DNA of 20,334 bases from Scenedesmus sp. ARA3 (taxonomy: Eukaryota > Chlorophyta > Chlorophyceae > Sphaeropleales > Scenedesmaceae), in the NCBI GenBank assembly GCA_004335835.1, contig RWJK01000423.1:1-20334 (forward strand). The letters run 5' to 3'. A program made the translations under genes and the position numbers. Positions within the stretch are counted from its first letter, which is position 1; every line of letters starts with the position of its first letter. Positions 17,692 through 20,334 of this stretch are shown here, one piece after another. The notes beneath the pieces were generated by a model that ran no database searches, was not told the DNA's origin, and was given only the letters and a program-made list of their open reading frames with translations.

Positions 17692-19857
17692 GAGAACACC
17701 CTGCTGTACCAGTGCTTGTGAGTTGGTGTTTCTGATATGCTGCTTTTTCAATGCTGCCGGGCTGCTGCCACTGCTGCTGCTGCTGTGGGGCAGGTGGTGG
17801 CTGCTGCCGCCGCAGCACACCCACTTGCTGCAAGACCGGCACGGCCAGCTGCCTGCTGACTTCTTCCTGATCAACAGATTGCAGCCACATGACGACAAGA
17901 AGCAGCAGCAGCATACACATGAGCAGCACCTTCTGGAAGTAGTGCAGGTGGGTGGAGCATCACATGCCAGCGGCACCACTTCTGCACTGCCTGTGTAATC
18001 TGATGCATGACATATACATGCTGCTTCTGTCCAGCTGCGCCTGTCTACACCCAGGACGATGTTATGTGCAGAACCCGATTTGCCTAAAGCTAGCGATAAC
18101 ACTTGTTTGAGGTGGCGGCCCCTCTAGCCCGCACCCTGCTTCCGCCCACTCTACTGTGCGATCACTGCGCAGGAGGCTGGCAATGTGCGGTTTGTGCCGT
18201 CCGGCTGGCACCACATGATCACAAACGAGGGGATTCAGGCCGTTACTTGATTCATGTTTTGCGTATTGCTGTGCAGGAGGCTGGTGATGTGCTGTTTGTG
18301 CCATCTGGGTGGCACCACATGGTCACCAATGAGGCCCCCACGCTGTCCATCAACGTGCACTGAGTCATCGACAAGGCACCCAGGACGTCACTCAACTTGT
18401 TGTTTCGTATTGCTGTGCAGGAGGCTGGTGACGTGCTGTTTGTGCCGGCCAGCTGGCACCACTTGATCGGTAGTGAGGCATTCAGGCCGTCACTCAACCC
18501 CTGTATGCGTATTGCTGTGCAGGAGGCTGGTGATGTGCTGTTTGTGCCGTCCGGCTGGCATCACATGGTCACCAATGAGGCCGCCACGCTGTCCATCAAC
18601 CACAACTGGCTCAACGCCCACAACGTGCACTGGGCCTGGGCGCTGCTGCAAAAGGAGCACCAGCAGGCCACGCAGCAGCTGGAGGACTGCAGGTGACCGT
18701 TACCATGTTACATTTGTTAATAGCTATGTACTCACACCGTGTGTGGGAGTCACCAGCGGTCTGTGCAGTCGCAGCGAGTAGTGCAACCAAGTTCGGTTAA
18801 TGCAGTAGACACATGCAGCAAACAGCTGTTCATCATGAACATGGTTATGATAACCACAACTGGCTCAACGGCCACAAACGTACACTGGCCTGGGCGCTGC
18901 TGCGCAGAGAGCACCAGCAGGCCACGCAGCAGCTGGAGGACTGCAGGTGGGGCAGGTCGTGCACTGACTGAGCTGTCGTCACATGCTGCAGACTGTTAGA
19001 TCTACGTGTTGGGACTGATTACTTTGACTTTTCATACTCCGTTCATAAGGGCTGCATGAACTCTGCCTGCAGGGAGACCGCCAGCGCAGCCTGGTGCAGC
19101 CACCCGATCCACTTTGTAACACAATGTGTATCTCACACCTTGCCTGCTGTGCCTGCCTGCCTGCAGGGAGACTGCCAGCGCAGATGAGTTTGAGGAGTTG
19201 GTGCAGCGGCTGCTGGCAGCCAACTCTGGCTTCAGCTGGCAGGACTTTGCTGAGTTCCTTTCAACCATCATCAGCAGGCGGCTGGACTCAGCACTGCAGC
19301 TGCAGCAGCAGCAGCATGAGCAGCAGCAGGACGAGGCGCACAAGCATTCACTGCAGCGCTGTGCAATGACACAACAGCAGCAGCAGCAGGGTGCGAATCA
19401 TCAGCCAGTTGCTGGTGCAGCAGATGCAAGTGCAGCAGGAGACTTGCCTGCTGGTGCAGTCAGCTGTGCAATGGAGCAGCATGCAACACCAGAGAGTGTT
19501 CAGCTGCAGCTGCAGCTGATGCATTGTGCATTTGACTTGCAGCGGGCAGCAGCTGTGCTGCAGCAGGTGCAGCAGGCATTTGCTGAAGCCACTGCTCATA
19601 ATGCAGCTTGGTGTGAAAGACACAGCAGCAGCGGCAGGAATAGCCAAAGGCTGCTTGCAGGAAAGCAGTGTGTCCAGCCAGCAGTGGCAGTGAGCAGCTG
19701 CTGCAGCATGCCTACACGTCAGTCTGTTGACGACACGTGCATCACAGCCCTGCCGGCCTGGGTGCAGGAAGCAGGGCGCCTAGTGCAGTCAGCCATGGGA
19801 GTGGCTGGGCAGTTGAAGCAGCTGTGCGTGCCACTGGGTGGCACAGCTGATGCTTGA
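14041..19857 (+). CDS. JMJD4: JmjC-domain 2-oxoglutarate oxygenase, JMJD4-like
   Basis: Exons: E1 ?-14387, E2 14779-14897, E3 15296-15509, E4 16821-17073, E5 17338-17386, E6 17794-17947, E7 18523-18692, E8 19167-19857. All introns are GT-AG and every junction keeps frame. Landmarks in order: YYQVVERYMAQNLPVLIKG, MTLKQYADWW, LLYLKDFHFVGNFP, YFTEDWLNEFYDA, DYRFVYCGPAGSWTPVHAD, SYSWSANVAGRKRWWLLPP, EAGDVLFVPSGWHHMV, LSINHNWLN. The iron ligands are HAD (split by intron 4) and the second His of GWHH; Lys of GRKRW is the likely 2-oxoglutarate contact. Animal JMJD4 hydroxylates a lysine of release factor eRF1; that substrate is inferred here. The C-terminus adds about 190 Gln/Ala-rich residues. The start is unsure. 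ATG 14041 opens a 31-codon frame that joins E1 only if a 35-nt intron (14133-14167) is removed. The E1 frame is otherwise open from 14061 without an ATG. Confidence 0.88.
14968..15019 (+). repeat. Partial copy of JMJD4 exon 2 within intron 2
   Basis: After an acceptor-like GTTTGCAG this reads LCGHCEVAVTDA, against LAGQCEVAVTDTA at the end of real exon 2 (14779-14897). It ends at CTAG|GTGG, a possible donor. Real exon 2 joins real exon 3 in phase, so this copy is not needed. A weaker echo of its first bases (GTGTGCAGTGGCGGCTGTGC) follows at about 15075-15095. Confidence 0.7.
15414..15458 (+). repeat. (CAG)15 polyglutamine tract in JMJD4 exon 3
   Basis: Fifteen pure CAG codons lie between THSQQEL and LLYLKDFHF, inserting a poly-Gln loop just before a conserved strand of the JmjC fold. 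A second, interrupted Gln region lies in exon 4 at about 16880-16955. Confidence 0.95.
15510..16820 (+). other. Long intron 3 of the JMJD4-like gene
   Basis: This intron is 1,311 nt, several times the length of most others in the window. A Leu/Val-rich frame at 15550-15747 is a by-product of CTG repeats, with no family resemblance. No exon of the JmjC fold appears missing across this junction (FPQEQ|VYTTPHYF), so I see nothing coding in it. Confidence 0.7.
17602..17688 (+). repeat. (CAG)29 microsatellite in intron 5 of the JMJD4-like gene
   Basis: Twenty-nine uninterrupted CAG units, the longest pure run in the window. They end about 105 nt before the exon 6 acceptor at 17793. Each unit carries an AG dinucleotide. 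Confidence 0.95.
18173..18522 (+). repeat. Tandem array of three partial copies (a, b, c) of JMJD4 exon 7 plus its 3' splice site
   Basis: Copy a starts at 18173, b at 18277, c at 18421, followed by the full exon 7 (copy d) at 18523. Each opens with GAGGCTGG(C/T)(A/G)A after a CAG acceptor. The acceptors of b, c and d share CGTATTGCTGTGCAG. All begin in phase 0 and encode EAG(D/N)V.FVP..WHH. Copy a ends in TGA after 25 codons. Copy b lacks 24 nt between AAC direct repeats and ends in TGA. Copy c is open and runs in frame straight into d. The linkers between copies (about 44 nt) are also homologous, so the repeated unit is exon start plus upstream intron. Confidence 0.92.
18852..18946 (+). repeat. 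Orphan copy of the 3' half of JMJD4 exon 7
   Basis: The 95 nt match 18598-18692 and encode NHNWLNGHKRTLAWALLRRE, then HQQATQQLEDC and R (split codon), ending at a donor-like CTGCAG|GTGG. One inserted and one lost base inside it cancel out. There is no AG acceptor at its left edge, so it is unlikely to be an independent exon. Confidence 0.85.
19073..19102 (+). repeat. Short copy of the JMJD4 exon 8 start and acceptor
   Basis: CTGCAG|GGAGACCGCCAGCGCAG repeats the start of exon 8 (19167) with one change, then jumps to CTGGTGCAGC, which matches exon 8 further on. It resembles exon 8 with an internal deletion, 94 nt upstream of the real one. Confidence 0.7.
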
Positions 19858-20154
19858 GGCAATGGGGGAGCTCAGCTGATGTTTTGAGAGATCAGACCCC
19901 CGGGTAACAGAGCTTTTCGGCTCCCTCTGCGTCAGCCATGCCGAAATGATGGCTTTGAAGTCTGGGATCCGTACAAGCATGTGGTAAGGAAATCAATTAT
20001 ATGTGACACGCGTCCTGTCCTGTGACAGGCGTGAAGTCCGTAGTGATCGATCCTCGCCAGTCAGCGCGGTCATACCAGTATCTTAGGCAGTGTGGCGGCC
20101 ATACTAGTGTATCCTGCGGTGCTGCAGAATTCCATGCAGCAGCTCCAGCAGAAG
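19858..20154. other. Convergent intergenic region after the JMJD4-like gene
   Basis: This lies between the JMJD4 stop and the stop of the next minus-strand gene. It should hold both 3' UTRs. No TGTAA signal was found here for the plus-strand gene, and no coding exon is supported. Confidence 0.55.
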
Positions 20155-20271
20155 TTACATGACTGTGTCTAAAACGTTGATGTTGCTGATCTTGTACAGC
20201 TTCGGCCTCGACGAATCTTCCCGCCAAAACCCTCCAGAAGTGCGAGTCCCAAAAGAGCTGCCATCATCAGC
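20155..20271 (-). CDS. Terminal exon of an unidentified gene (partial)
   Basis: A phase-0 exon of 38 codons plus TAA follows a good acceptor (TTCATTCATTCATTCAG|GCT). It reads ADDGSSFGTRTSGGF, then WREDSSRPKLYKISNINVLD, then TVM before the stop. I chose it over the overlapping longer minus frame at 20227-19997 because it starts at a strong acceptor, has ordinary composition and ends cleanly. TGTAA overlaps the stop codon. I do not recognise the family. The rest of the gene lies beyond the right edge. Confidence 0.5.
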   Translation of the reverse strand, partial: ADDGSSFGTRTSGGFWREDSSRPKLYKISNINVLDTVM

Positions 20272-20334
20272 CTGAATGAATGAATGAGCTACGCGTGGTG
20301 TGTTCACACTTAACACCCGCGTAAGTTAAGGAAG

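Noticed and set aside
18361..18363. TGA of exon copy b as selenocysteine
   Set aside because: The position is Trp in the full exon, no SECIS-like element was seen, and the copy lacks 24 coding bases.
18173..18950. CRISPR array or mobile element as explanation of the short repeats
   Set aside because: The repeats are copies of the adjacent exon with splice sites, not identical palindromic units with unique spacers, and no transposase or terminal repeats were seen.
19997..20227. 76-codon minus-strand frame at the right end
   Set aside because: It overlaps a shorter frame that begins at a strong acceptor and has a more coding-like ending; it lacks an ATG start.

Overview
The window looks like nuclear DNA of a green alga. 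Genes are split by many GT-AG introns, the sequence is saturated with CAG/CTG trinucleotide runs that read as Ala, Gln or Ser depending on frame, one protein has a chloroplast transit peptide, and one gene family is a MYND-finger protein of the kind expanded in Chlorophyta. A scenedesmacean or volvocalean relative is a guess; nothing in the window names the species.

Left half (1-12.7 kb): three copies of one large Ala/Leu/Gln-rich protein with a C-terminal MYND zinc finger. Copy A (+, 1-2142, cut by the window edge) converges on copy B (-, 2745-6694). Copy C (-, 7717-11597) lies in tandem behind B. Exon boundaries and intron phases match exactly across the copies: exon 1 ends in phase 1, exon 2 ends in phase 1, and exon 3 carries the finger. 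A has two frameshifts. B has one single-base frameshift and one in-frame stop. C is open through all three exons, but its N-terminus is unresolved. The B-to-C tandem unit is about 4.9 kb and includes homologous upstream non-coding DNA (7316-7640 and 12191-12440).

Middle (12.7-14.0 kb): a two-exon gene on the minus strand encodes a short chloroplast membrane protein resembling the N-terminal part of DUF1517/FLAP1-type proteins. About 325 bp separates it from the next gene, which is divergent.

Right half (14.0-19.9 kb): one eight-exon gene on the plus strand encodes a JmjC-domain 2-oxoglutarate oxygenase of the JMJD4 type. All seven downstream exons join in phase. The most unusual structure in the window is here. 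The exon carrying the distal iron-binding histidine (18523-18692) is preceded by three partial tandem copies, each with its own 3' splice site, and followed by an orphan copy of its 3' half. Fragments of exons 2 and 8 are also duplicated in adjacent introns. A (CAG)29 tract sits in intron 5 and a (CAG)15 polyglutamine tract in exon 3.

Right edge: the last 38-codon exon of a further minus-strand gene of unknown function (20155-20271).
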